A stretch of DNA of 52,472 bases, taken from positions 1-52,472 of the forward strand of contig JAAYOQ010000020.1 of the NCBI GenBank assembly GCA_012520255.1, written 5' to 3'. Numbering within the stretch: the stretch's first letter is position 1; each line of letters opens with the position of its first letter. The notes beneath the pieces were generated by a model. It was not told where the DNA came from and did no database searches. It saw nothing but the letters and a program-made list of their open reading frames with translations. The translations under genes were made by a program, and so were the position numbers. This stretch comes from Erysipelotrichia bacterium. Its GTDB lineage: Bacteria; Bacillota_I; Bacilli_A; Erysipelotrichales; Erysipelotrichaceae. Shown piece after piece: positions 17,921 to 28,248 of this stretch.

Positions 17921-17996
17921 ATTATACTTTCCTTTCATTTTCAATTATCACACCTGTAATCAGGTTTCATATCTGTAAGAATCAAATCTTTTTAAA

Positions 17997-18770
17997 TTAC
18001 CACTCTATCTCTTCAGAAAATTTAAGTGCCGGATCACTTAATTCATAGATAGTTGTATTATAATGTTTAGCCCAATATTTATATTCATCTTCTAAATTAT
18101 AATATTCCTTAGCCTTTACTATCAGTCTTCTGGCAATATTTTTCAGTTTTTTATTTCTTTTTTCAACATCTGTTACAAGCAGTTCAGCAATGCATCTATC
18201 AATATAATGAATATTATAATCTTCATAACCTTCATCGGTTTTTTCTAACAATCTAATAATCTCCTGCAGTTGATCATCTCCGATAACCTGGCCTAATGCC
18301 TGCCAGATTCCAGCACATAAAACATCAAGATTTGCCTTGTCTTTAATATAATCTGTGTATAAGAAAGAAGGAAAATATTCTGGTTTATTCTTTCTTCTGC
18401 TTTTTTTACCATAAAATCCTGCTGATGATAGATACAGCTGAGGAATTGAAGCTGCTAAAAATATCGCTGTCGGAAATAATATATTCACGCTATAATATAT
18501 GTTTTTATTGCAGCCTTTTATCTTGTGAAGCCTGTATACATCATTTGAAATAACATTCTCTTTAAGTGCGACCTCTCTATCACCATAAGAAGCATGACGA
18601 ATGTCATAGCAGGCACTCAACAGTACTAGTTTGACACCATAATGTGGATCATTTTCAAATCTATCCTCTGTTGTCAGTCTATAAATACTGTCAACCAGGT
18701 TTGATAAATCCTCTAAGTCACCCTGTATGGTAATACCTGTCAAATTTTTAGTTGGTTCAATAATAATCAT
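17997..18770 (-). CDS. DUF6904-like protein of unknown function
   Basis: A 257-residue soluble protein. The N-terminal LTGITIQGDLEDLSNL and the central LLSACYDIRHASYGDRE followed by NIYYSVNILFPT resemble the DUF6904 family (recalled, not searched). No signal peptide or catalytic motif is evident. The ATG at 18770 is chosen because GGAG lies 9 nt upstream; a GTG at 18785 is too close to its own site. Lies 76 nt upstream of the flavodoxin gene on the same strand. Confidence 0.65.
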   Translation of the reverse strand: MIIIEPTKNLTGITIQGDLEDLSNLVDSIYRLTTEDRFENDPHYGVKLVLLSACYDIRHASYGDREVALKENVISNDVYRLHKIKGCNKNIYYSVNILFPTAIFLAASIPQLYLSSAGFYGKKSRRKNKPEYFPSFLYTDYIKDKANLDVLCAGIWQALGQVIGDDQLQEIIRLLEKTDEGYEDYNIHYIDRCIAELLVTDVEKRNKKLKNIARRLIVKAKEYYNLEDEYKYWAKHYNTTIYELSDPALKFSEEIEW

Positions 18771-19094
18771 CTGAAATATCTCCACTTTTTTTATCTTAAA
18801 TTCATGTTTTTTTATTTTATATAAAATCTTTCTTCATCTTTTAAATTAATTATAGCATTTACATTTAAAATAGTTTATACCTGCAATCTGAACAAAAGGA
18901 AAAAAGATATCTAAAGATCAAAATTTATTTAAAAAAACATTTTCCAATGATAGTTCAGCAATTACTGTTTTGTTATCAGTTTTACTGTAAATGACTTTTA
19001 AACAGTTCAATCTATGTCTGTATACTCTTTCAGCCATCTTATCTTTTCAAAGCAATTATTGCAGTTTTTTCACTAGAAAAGGTTTTTTCAGACC
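18771..19094. other. Gene-free interval
   Basis: About 320 bp, AT-rich. I see no convincing ORF, RNA or strong terminator here. It carries the upstream region of the DUF6904-like gene and the trailer of the ABC operon. Confidence 0.5.
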
Positions 19095-20972
19095 TTAATC
19101 TAATTCAAATTGTCCGGTATATAGCTTATAGTATTGGCCTTTCTGATATAGCAAATCATTGTGGCTTCCTCTTTCAATAATTTCACCATTGTCTAAAACA
19201 ATAATAGCATTAGAGTTTCTGACTGTTGATAATCTATGAGCAATCACAAACACTGTTCTTCCGGCCATCAAATTATCCATACCTTCCTGAATCAGTTTTT
19301 CTGTTCTGGTGTCTATTGAGCTGGTTGCTTCATCTAACACCAGTACCGGTGCATCCGCTACTGCTGCTCTGGCAATTGATAACAGCTGTCTTTGTCCTTG
19401 TGATAAATTAGCACCATCACCAGTCAACACGGTTTTATAACCATCAGGTAACATCTCAATAAACTCATTGGCATTTGCCAACTTGGCTGCCTTTATACAT
19501 TGCTCATCACTGGCATCCAGTTTACCATATCGAATATTATCCATTACCGTTCCAGTAAATAAATGGGTATCCTGTAAAACAAAGGATAATGACTTTCTAA
19601 GTGAATCCTTTTTTATTTCTCTTACATCAATGCCATCATATAAAATTTGACCTTGTTGAATATCGTAAAAACGATTAATCAGGTTGGTAATTGTTGTTTT
19701 GCCAGCTCCTGTAGCACCAACAAAGGCAATCTTTTGACCCGGTTTAGCATAGAAAGAAACATTATTTAAAACTTGTTTTTTCCCATCGTAAGAAAAGACA
19801 ACATCAATAAAACGCACATCTCCTCTAAGTCTGATTAACTCTCCATCAGGCTTTTTCCAAGCCCATAGACCTGTTCTTTTTTCTGCTTCTAGAAGAGAAT
19901 TATCCAAATCAAACTTTAATGGGACTAAAGTGATTTTACCTTCGTCTATTTCTTCTTCAGCATCAATCACCTTAAAGATTCTTTCTGCTCCAGCAATAGC
20001 GCTGATTAAGGCATTAAAGTTTTGAGTAATTCTACTTAAGGGACGAGAAATATTTTTTGTATATTGCAGAAATGAAGCCAGTTTTCCAACATTCATTTTA
20101 CCGATAATACATAAATAAGCTCCCAATACTGAACAGACAGCATAGTTGATATGACTCATATTGTTAGAAACAGGTCCTACAATACTGGCATAAATATTAG
20201 CTTTTGTGCTAGCTTTTCTAGCAGTTTCATTGATTGTTGAAAACTCTTGTTTTGTTTTATCTTCATGTACGAAGACCTTGATAACTTTTTGGCCAGCCAT
20301 CATCTCTTCCATATAACCATTTAGTGAGGCAACAGCTTCTTGTTGAACGGTGAAGTTTTTCATGCTCTTTTTACCAAATAATGTTGTAATTAGAAGCATT
20401 AAACCCAATAACAGCAACACCACAAATGTCATCACTACTGAATATCTGAGCATCATGATAATGATACCCGCAATAGTAATAGAACTGTATAAAAATGAAG
20501 TGATACCATCACTGATTGCTTCTCTAATTACCCCAACATCACTAGTAAAGTGAGCCATTAATTCACCATGGGTATGCTCATCAAAATATGATATTGGTAA
20601 CTTCTGCATTTTAGTAAATAAATCATTTCTAATTTTGTTTAGTGTGTTGTTGGTAACTATGACCATAATTTTACCAACCAGATATTCAGAAATGATTGTC
20701 AGTAAATATGTAATTGCTAAAGCAATCAATAATCTGATTAAAGGAGTTAAACTTTCAGTTGTAATTTCTTGTCCAATCAAAGGAATAATACCTTCATTGA
20801 TAATTGGTTCAATTAATCTGGTACCATAGATGGTTAAAAAGGAACTCAATATAACTAATAACAAGACAAATAAAATAGCCCCTATCCTATCTCTTACATA
20901 TCCCAAAAGTCTTTTGAGAGTTGCTGTAACATTTTCTGGTTTTTCATAATTAAATCTTCTTCGTCTTGACAT
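19095..20972 (-). CDS. ABC exporter half-transporter, canonical ATPase subunit
   Basis: A 625-residue type IV ABC half-transporter: six membrane helices (about 30-330) and a C-terminal ATPase domain. Walker A is GATGAGKTT, the signature is LSQGQ and Walker B is VLVLDEATSSID with the catalytic Glu present. A linker with TGLWAWKKPDG precedes the ATPase domain, as in LmrD-like subunits. Its ATG overlaps the stop of the upstream half-transporter (TAATG). The two form a heterodimeric multidrug-type exporter under the MarR regulator upstream. Substrate unknown. Confidence 0.9.
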   Translation of the reverse strand: MSRRRRFNYEKPENVTATLKRLLGYVRDRIGAILFVLLLVILSSFLTIYGTRLIEPIINEGIIPLIGQEITTESLTPLIRLLIALAITYLLTIISEYLVGKIMVIVTNNTLNKIRNDLFTKMQKLPISYFDEHTHGELMAHFTSDVGVIREAISDGITSFLYSSITIAGIIIMMLRYSVVMTFVVLLLLGLMLLITTLFGKKSMKNFTVQQEAVASLNGYMEEMMAGQKVIKVFVHEDKTKQEFSTINETARKASTKANIYASIVGPVSNNMSHINYAVCSVLGAYLCIIGKMNVGKLASFLQYTKNISRPLSRITQNFNALISAIAGAERIFKVIDAEEEIDEGKITLVPLKFDLDNSLLEAEKRTGLWAWKKPDGELIRLRGDVRFIDVVFSYDGKKQVLNNVSFYAKPGQKIAFVGATGAGKTTITNLINRFYDIQQGQILYDGIDVREIKKDSLRKSLSFVLQDTHLFTGTVMDNIRYGKLDASDEQCIKAAKLANANEFIEMLPDGYKTVLTGDGANLSQGQRQLLSIARAAVADAPVLVLDEATSSIDTRTEKLIQEGMDNLMAGRTVFVIAHRLSTVRNSNAIIVLDNGEIIERGSHNDLLYQKGQYYKLYTGQFELD

Positions 20973-22690
20973 TACAACTCAACTCCTTCCATCTGGGTGT
21001 AATATATATCCTTATAAATTTCACTGGTTCTCAATAAATTTTCAGGAGTATCAACATCGATAATTTCTCCATTGTCGATAACTACTACTCTATCAGCATC
21101 CATAACCGAAGCTACTCTTTGAGCGATAATAATCGTTGTTGTATCTTTCAACTGTTCTTTTAAGGCCAATCTGATTGCTGAATCCGTTTGAGTATCTACT
21201 GCACTGGTCGAATCATCTAGGATAATGATTTTCGGTTTAGCCAGCAAGGCTCTGGCAATGCAGATTCGCTGTTTTTGACCACCTGATAGATTAACCCCAC
21301 CCTGTCCCAAATTGGTTGTATAGCCTTCAGGAAAAGACATAATAAAATCATGAGCATTGGCAACTTTACAGGCCTCAATTATTTCTTCGTCTGTAGCATT
21401 TTCATTGCCCCACAATAAATTTTCTTTTATCGTGCCGGAAAATAAAACATTCTGCTGAAGGACCATAGCTACTTCTTTTCTTAAATCAGCCAGTCTGTAA
21501 TCTCTGACATCATGTTTTCCTACAATAACACTGCCAGAGGTGACATCATACAATCTTGGTATCAGTTGCACTAAACTTGTTTTACCGCTTCCTGTTGAAC
21601 CAACAATTCCAACTGTCTCTCCAGAACGGATATATAAATCAGCATTGATAATGGCATCTTTACTACTTGATTCATACCTGAAGGTTACATTATCAAATTG
21701 TATTGAACCATCTTCTAAGGTTCCTTCATAATCACCATCAACAATTGATGATTCAGTATTTAAAACTTCATTGATTCTATCAACTGAACCTTTTAATCTG
21801 ACCATATTCAAAAAAATCATTGCCAACATCAGCAAGCCAGCTAAAATCTGACCAACATAAGAAATAAAGCTGATTAATTCTCCCGTTCTCATGGTACCAA
21901 TCATAATCTGATTGCCGCCAAGCCATAAAATAGCGATAATGGTCGCATAGATAACCAGCATCATCAGTGGCGAAATCAATACCAGCAGACTTTCTACCTT
22001 AATTGAAGATGTCATCAATTCATGATTTATTTCCTTGAATTTTTCAATTTCATAATCTTCTCTGACAAATGATTTTACCACTCTGACATTGGTCAGATAT
22101 TCTTTAGCGCGATCATTTAAACCATCATATTTAGTCAGCATATACCTGAATAACGGCATCGCTTTTCTACCTAAAATAACGATAGCAGTAATTAAAATTG
22201 GCGCAGCGATAATAAAGACAATAAATAAATCTCTATTGATTCCATAAGCAACTGTAGCTGCCGCAATCATCATAAAAGGTGCTCTGACAGCCATGACCAT
22301 TGTCATCCTTAAACCCATCTGAATAAATCTTACATCAGTTGTCAGCCTTGTTAAAAGTGAAGACTGCTGGAAAGAATCAACATTTTCAAAAGAGAAATTT
22401 AAAATTCTGTTGAAAACTTCTTTTCTTAATTCACTACCAAAACCAATACTGCCATTGGCGGCAAATATACTGGCTAATGCACCACACATTAAAGACAAAA
22501 AGGCCGTAATTACCATGTTGCCACCTAACTTTAATACTGTGCCAAGTTCATTTGAAGGGATACCATAATCCACGATCTTACCCATTATTAAAGGAATATT
22601 TACTTCAAGTAAAACCTCCACCATGATAATAATTGGTGTCAAAATAATAAAAGGCAGATACTTTCTGGTACAGCTAAGAATCTTTTTCAT
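20972..22690 (-). CDS. ABC exporter half-transporter, degenerate-site subunit
   Basis: A 572-residue ABC half-transporter with six membrane helices and an ATPase domain: Walker A GSTGSGKTS, signature LSGGQ, Walker B IIILDDSTSAVD. Asp replaces the catalytic Glu, which marks the degenerate-site partner of TM287/288- or LmrCD-like heterodimers; the 19095-20972 protein supplies the intact Glu. The start at 22690 is chosen over 22726 because GAGGAAG lies 8 nt before it. It overlaps the end of the marR gene by 17 nt, so regulator and exporter share one transcript. Confidence 0.9.
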   Translation of the reverse strand: MKKILSCTRKYLPFIILTPIIIMVEVLLEVNIPLIMGKIVDYGIPSNELGTVLKLGGNMVITAFLSLMCGALASIFAANGSIGFGSELRKEVFNRILNFSFENVDSFQQSSLLTRLTTDVRFIQMGLRMTMVMAVRAPFMMIAAATVAYGINRDLFIVFIIAAPILITAIVILGRKAMPLFRYMLTKYDGLNDRAKEYLTNVRVVKSFVREDYEIEKFKEINHELMTSSIKVESLLVLISPLMMLVIYATIIAILWLGGNQIMIGTMRTGELISFISYVGQILAGLLMLAMIFLNMVRLKGSVDRINEVLNTESSIVDGDYEGTLEDGSIQFDNVTFRYESSSKDAIINADLYIRSGETVGIVGSTGSGKTSLVQLIPRLYDVTSGSVIVGKHDVRDYRLADLRKEVAMVLQQNVLFSGTIKENLLWGNENATDEEIIEACKVANAHDFIMSFPEGYTTNLGQGGVNLSGGQKQRICIARALLAKPKIIILDDSTSAVDTQTDSAIRLALKEQLKDTTTIIIAQRVASVMDADRVVVIDNGEIIDVDTPENLLRTSEIYKDIYYTQMEGVEL

Positions 22691-23183
22691 CAGTTTCTTC
22701 CTCACTTTCCAACTTTTTAATTTCATCGTTTAATAAACAGGTAGTTTTATCTCTAGAATAATCAGTTTCTAAATTTTCTAAAATTCTATCCAGAAAGCTG
22801 TTAAATACTTCCATCTCTTCTTTACTGAAGTCTTTAAACATCATCACATTACAACAATTAAAAGCCTGTTTCATCTGCTCAATATGAAGTCGACCTTTTT
22901 CAGTAATAAAAAGATCAAACTGTCTGCAATCCCGATGATTTCTTTCTCTTTTAACTAAATCGCAATCAATCAGTTTTTTTATTGTTTTACTGACTGCCGC
23001 CTTACTAAAAGCAAACCTGTCAGAAATATCCTTTTGCATACAGCCTGGGTATTCTTTAATATAATCCAATATTGGATATTGAGATAAATGAGCTCCTTCA
23101 ACTTTTTTAATGTTAACCGCATTATGCCATCTTTTTAGCTGGTGAACTCTTAAAAACTTATATATTGTTTTCTTATAATTCAT
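22674..23183 (-). CDS. MarR-family transcriptional regulator
   Basis: A 169-residue winged-helix repressor. The helix-turn-helix and wing are at about 45-100 (MQKDISDRFAFSKAAVSKTIKKL, split as QKDISDRFAFSKAAVSK; then RERNHRDCRQFDLFITEKG), flanked by dimerisation helices. The C-terminus is acidic. The ATG at 23183 follows a GAGGTG site. First gene of an operon with the two ABC subunits and probably their repressor, released by an exporter substrate. The palindrome at 23202-23220 just upstream is its likely autoregulatory operator. Confidence 0.88.
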   Translation of the reverse strand: MNYKKTIYKFLRVHQLKRWHNAVNIKKVEGAHLSQYPILDYIKEYPGCMQKDISDRFAFSKAAVSKTIKKLIDCDLVKRERNHRDCRQFDLFITEKGRLHIEQMKQAFNCCNVMMFKDFSKEEMEVFNSFLDRILENLETDYSRDKTTCLLNDEIKKLESEEETDEKDS

Positions 23184-23201
23184 GACACACCTCAAAAACA
23201 A

Positions 23202-23220
23202 TTAACTGTTAACCAGTTAA
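23202..23220 (-). promoter_or_regulatory. Putative MarR operator
   Basis: Perfect inverted repeat TTAACTG-TTAAC-CAGTTAA, 19 bp, lying between the -10 box and the marR start. Position and symmetry fit autorepression. Binding is inferred. Confidence 0.7.
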
Positions 23221-23229
23221 CTATCATTA

Positions 23230-23257
23230 ATTATACTCTTTTATTTGTCGTAGTCAA
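23230..23257 (-). promoter_or_regulatory. Promoter of the marR-ABC operon
   Basis: Minus strand: TTGACT (23252-23257), a 16-bp spacer and TATAAT (23230-23235). The -35 region TAGTTGACTA resembles a half operator. Confidence 0.65.
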
Positions 23258-23439
23258 CTATAAAAAATACTTAAAAAATAATGAAATAAATAAAAAAACC
23301 AGCTTAAATAAATGGCTTTATAGTTTCTTATTGATAGATATATATAATCTTAATTTTTTTATTATTCAGCTAAGTAAATAAATTTATTTTTAATACACTT
23401 GCATTAATAAATCCTTAATGCTACAATACCTACAGACAA

Positions 23440-23575
23440 AATGTCTTTAAGGGCGGTACAGAGATGCCGACAAGATGTTACAAAAAGTTAAGCAAAGTTG
23501 GTCACTGCTTTGCAGTATCAGTTTGCGTTTTAGTAAGGAAACAATCTTGTCAGCTTGGCCCGACAAGATTTTTTA
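23440..23575 (+). ncRNA. PyrR-type transcription attenuator of the uracil permease gene
   Basis: A PyrR binding loop is visible: GGTA-CAGAGA-TGCC (23455-23468) followed by GACAAGATGTT, matching the CAGAGA loop and CAAG-type bulge of pyr leaders. GACAAGAT (23469-23476) can pair with ATCTTGTC (23544-23551) as antiterminator. The same 3' segment, AATCTTGTC (23543-23551), can instead pair with GACAAGATT (23562-23570), which precedes a T run, as terminator. These exclusive folds are the classic pyr attenuation arrangement. Confidence 0.82.
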
Positions 23576-23668
23576 TGTCTAGGTTTATTTTATAGAGATT
23601 AAAAGGTCAGCTGAAAAGTTAACCCTTAACTCTCTGCATTGTTTAAAATTTTGTAAGGAGAATTTATC

Positions 23669-25048
23669 ATGAACAAAAATCAACATGTAATCGGGTATCT
23701 ACCTGATGAAAAACCAGTAATGTGGAAATTATTGCTTTATGCAATTCAACAGGTTATTGTAATGTTCCCTGCTACAGTTGCAGTGGCAATTATTACCGGC
23801 TTCCACATTTCAACTACCATCTTTGCAAGTGGACTGGCAACTTTATGTTTTATCTTAGTTACAGGTAAAAAAATACCTCTATACTATGGCTCAAGTTTCT
23901 CATATGTAGCAGCTATTGGCAGCCTTATGAGTTCAGAAGCATTGATAGGACATACATTAAATGAAAGAATTGCTGTTGCTCAATTTGGTATTGTGATGTC
24001 AGGCTTTGTATCAATTGCAGCCGGCCTTATTATCAAGCGTTTTGGAAGAGATTCAATTGAAAAAATTCTTCCGGCAGCTATAACCGGTCCAATCGCTATG
24101 GTTATCGGTCTTACTCTTGCAGGGACAGCATTAACTGATGCTCAATCTTTCAGTGGTGCAATTCAGGTACTTGATTCACAAGCAGCTCTGGCAACCAATA
24201 TGGCCTGGATAGTCTCCCTGGTTACATTGTTATCAACAATTTTATTCTCAGTGCATTTAAAAGGATTTTTAGGACAACTTCCTCTACTTTTAGGACCTAT
24301 TTTAGGGTGTCTGACTGCGGTTGTTATTTACTGGATTACAGGTATTAATCTGTTTAAAGTTTTACCAGATACAGCTAATAGTGGAATATTTGCTTTACCA
24401 ATATTTACTTTACCAAAACCTTCATGGATGGCAGTAGCCGCAATCATGCCGATTGCGATTGCTACAATTCCTGAATCTACAGCACATGTTTATCAGCTTG
24501 ATATTTATGTTAATGACTTAGCGAAGAAAAAGAATTCTAAAAAAGAATATGATATCGCTGACAGACTGGGTGATAACCTGGTTGGGGATGGTATTGGTGA
24601 TATCGTTGCCGGTTTCATTGGGGGCCCGGCAGGAACAAACTATGGTGAAAATATAAGTGCTATGGCAATTACCAGAGTCTTCTCTATTCCAGTATTAATT
24701 GCAGCAGCAATTATTGCTATGGTAATCTCTTGCTTTACTCCATTAATCAATGCTATCTACTCAATTCCAACAGCTGTTATAGGCGGGCTTGAAGTTTATC
24801 TGTTTGGCGCTATCGCAGCTCAGGGTATCGCAATTATGGTAGAAAAGAAAGTTGACCTGTTCAGTTCTAAGAATATCGCTATTATCGCTACTATTATGAT
24901 TATCGGCTTAGGTGGACAATTTGCCTTTGGTGGAAATATTCCATTCTTTGGTTTGAACATTCCTTGTGTAGCAGGAGCTTCAATTTTTGGAATTCTACTG
25001 CACTTACTATTAAGTATTGGTGAAAAGAAAAATACTGCTTCAAACTAG
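23669..25048 (+). CDS. uraA: Uracil permease (NCS2 family)
   Basis: A 459-residue membrane protein of the nucleobase-cation symporter-2 family with about 12-14 hydrophobic segments. The NCS2 core is readable: GSSFSYVAAIGS (half-helix of the binding site), the acidic substrate residue in IPESTAHVYQLD and the signature GGPAGTNYGENISAMAITR. The substrate call rests on similarity to UraA/PyrP and on the PyrR-type leader, which is specific to pyrimidine genes. AAGGAG site before the ATG. Single gene with its own terminator. Confidence 0.9.
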   Translation: MNKNQHVIGYLPDEKPVMWKLLLYAIQQVIVMFPATVAVAIITGFHISTTIFASGLATLCFILVTGKKIPLYYGSSFSYVAAIGSLMSSEALIGHTLNERIAVAQFGIVMSGFVSIAAGLIIKRFGRDSIEKILPAAITGPIAMVIGLTLAGTALTDAQSFSGAIQVLDSQAALATNMAWIVSLVTLLSTILFSVHLKGFLGQLPLLLGPILGCLTAVVIYWITGINLFKVLPDTANSGIFALPIFTLPKPSWMAVAAIMPIAIATIPESTAHVYQLDIYVNDLAKKKNSKKEYDIADRLGDNLVGDGIGDIVAGFIGGPAGTNYGENISAMAITRVFSIPVLIAAAIIAMVISCFTPLINAIYSIPTAVIGGLEVYLFGAIAAQGIAIMVEKKVDLFSSKNIAIIATIMIIGLGGQFAFGGNIPFFGLNIPCVAGASIFGILLHLLLSIGEKKNTASN

Positions 25049-25075
25049 CAGAACAACATTTAACAATTATTTATT

Positions 25076-25108
25076 AAGATGCAACAAAATCCGTTGCATC
25101 TTTTTTTA
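25076..25108 (+). terminator. Terminator after uraA
   Basis: Perfect 10-bp stem AAGATGCAAC (25076-25085) with GTTGCATCTT (25093-25102) and a T8 tail. Confidence 0.88.
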
Positions 25109-25116
25109 TTCAATTA

Positions 25117-25617
25117 CTAACCAATTATCGATGTTGATCCAAAAGCTAATGCTAAACTTAAAAAGAAAAATAACACCAACTTATTTATCTGACTTTTAGC
25201 ATTAAAGCCGAAATTATCATATCCTTTAGCTCCAATAGTTTGAGGATATATTTTGGCAGGCAACTTGAATTTAGTCAACATAAAATAATCAAAAAAGATG
25301 ATGTCATAAAGTTTATAGCCTTCAGTGATAATTAAAAATCTAACCAAGGCTTCAAAAAAAGACATCTGCGTGTTAATGATATCTGCTATTGCCCAAACAA
25401 ATATCGCTATTACTCCTATAAAACCAGCTATCATTATAAATACGCCGATCATATTTACCCACATAGGTTTATCGGGCATATCTTTTACCATTTCTTTTAT
25501 GTCATCAGGAGCGCCAAAATACTTTGAACCAAATTTAGGTATCACAATTATAAAATTAGCCATCATAACAGAAGCTAACAGACAAATTAATCCCAACATA
25601 ATAAAAGATTTGTGCAT
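25117..25617 (-). CDS. Hypothetical four-helix membrane protein
   Basis: A 166-residue protein with hydrophobic segments at about 5-27, 52-80, 85-110 and 145-165. Its second loop is polar (FGAPDDIKEMVKDMPDKP) and it has a PAKIYPQTIGAKGYDNFGF stretch before the last helix. I do not recognise the family. Preceded by a GGAG-type site. Convergent with uraA, upstream of the enolase terminator on the same strand as eno but with separate transcription likely. Confidence 0.6.
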   Translation of the reverse strand: MHKSFIMLGLICLLASVMMANFIIVIPKFGSKYFGAPDDIKEMVKDMPDKPMWVNMIGVFIMIAGFIGVIAIFVWAIADIINTQMSFFEALVRFLIITEGYKLYDIIFFDYFMLTKFKLPAKIYPQTIGAKGYDNFGFNAKSQINKLVLFFFLSLALAFGSTSIIG

Positions 25618-25713
25618 TTCTTTAGATCTCCTTTAAATATAATTTATAACTACAGCTGCTTATTATAATTATACTAATTTAAAAACTTTTCTTCCAATGT
25701 TAGTCCAGGCAAT

Positions 25714-25753
25714 AAAAAAATGGACTATCTTAAATTTTAATAGTCCACTTTTA
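25714..25753 (-). terminator. Terminator after eno
   Basis: Stem TGGACTAT (25721-25728) with ATAGTCCA (25740-25747), with A-rich and T-rich flanks. The minus-strand T run follows. Confidence 0.82.
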
Positions 25754-25768
25754 CATACTACTTAATTC

Positions 25769-27148
<1,380 letters not shown>

Positions 27149-27184
27149 TCAAAGTAAAATTGTGAAAATGTTACCAATAAAACC

Positions 27185-27952
27185 TTAAAAATCAATTATC
27201 AGGCCTACTCCAACTTCTTTAATGTTACACACTTTGCTTAATTGAATTTTAGCCAGTAAATCAGTACAGTGACAGGGATAAATAACATTAATCTTTTCCT
27301 TAGCCAGATAATCACAGACTTCTTTATTTAACTGCGGATTATTCAACATATGAAAACCACCAATTACTATATCTATATCACTAATTCCACTAATCCTTTT
27401 AGCCTGCTCAATAATGTTACAGATTCCACTGTGTGAACAGCCGGTAATGATACTTATTTTATTATCACCAATATAAAGTAACGCACTGTCATCATATAGA
27501 TAATCTTCACCTAACGGTTTTATCTGTTGTACTTCTCTTTTAATTTCCCCTAAAAACCAGATGTTTTCACTGATTTTTAAAGGTTCTCTAGTTGTTGTTA
27601 TTTTAAAATTACCTGGGAAATTTTTCAGTTTGACAGGCATAGATACATCCAAACCTTCATAAACCTTATTTCCATCAACTTCAGGATGAGCGATTACTTC
27701 AATCTTTTGTTTTAAATTTAAAATGTTTTCTACTCCCCTGGTATGGTCGTTATGACCATGAGAAAAAACAATTTTAGTAATTCTGCCTAAATCTATCCCC
27801 ATCTTTTCAGCATTTCTGATGAAGACATCAGAATAGCCAGTATCAAATAAAATAACATCTTCTTTATCCTCAAGCAGAAAAGACAGTGCTGGTTCAGCCA
27901 GTAAATAGTTATCAATGATACTATTGTTATCGCATAAAACTGTCAGTTTCAT
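27185..27952 (-). CDS. MBL-fold metallohydrolase
   Basis: A 255-residue metallo-beta-lactamase-fold protein. The metal motif HGHNDHTRG (HxHxDH) is at about residues 70-78, a further ligand His lies in ITGCSHSGICN, and late metal ligands appear at GGFHM and PCHCTDL. The overall pattern resembles the archaeal-type pterin-related MBL group found in many anaerobes. The precise reaction is unknown. The ATG at 27952 follows a GAGGTG site; the longer frame has none. Divergent from lysS. Confidence 0.83.
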   Translation of the reverse strand: MKLTVLCDNNSIIDNYLLAEPALSFLLEDKEDVILFDTGYSDVFIRNAEKMGIDLGRITKIVFSHGHNDHTRGVENILNLKQKIEVIAHPEVDGNKVYEGLDVSMPVKLKNFPGNFKITTTREPLKISENIWFLGEIKREVQQIKPLGEDYLYDDSALLYIGDNKISIITGCSHSGICNIIEQAKRISGISDIDIVIGGFHMLNNPQLNKEVCDYLAKEKINVIYPCHCTDLLAKIQLSKVCNIKEVGVGLIIDF

Positions 27953-27986
27953 ATCTATACACCTCAATAAAAGTATAAATTTGTCA

Positions 27987-28015
27987 TTGAATAAAATCAA
28001 TCTCTACTATATAAT
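27987..28015 (+). promoter_or_regulatory. Promoter of the lysS leader
   Basis: TTGAAT (27987-27992), a 17-bp spacer and TATAAT (28010-28015), placed about 6 bp before the T-box leader. Confidence 0.7.
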
Positions 28016-28021
28016 GTTAAT

Positions 28022-28228
28022 GTTGCTAAGAAAAGAGGAGTACACTATTTTGTAGGCATCACAGAGAGTTCTTGGCAGGTGTAAAAGAACATGCAGCAAT
28101 AGTCGAATAAAAACTTGGAGCAAATCGGTTGTTACGATATAACTTAATGAAGGTGCATACTATTAATTATGGTATGAACTAAGGTGGTACCGCGTATTAA
28201 CGTCCTTAGATATGGGCGTTTTATTTTT
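28022..28228 (+). ncRNA. T-box leader controlling lysS
   Basis: AGAGAG in the stem I region and a GTTCTT/AAGAAC specifier stem with AAA in its loop region (Lys codon) are present. The T-box AAGGTGGTACCGCG lies at 28181-28194. AAGG pairs with CCTT (28204-28207) as antiterminator. The competing terminator is AACGTCC (28199-28205) with GGGCGTT (28214-28220) plus a T run. Uncharged tRNA-Lys should favour readthrough into lysS. Confidence 0.9.
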
Positions 28229-28248
28229 GATTTACGAAAGGAGCAACT

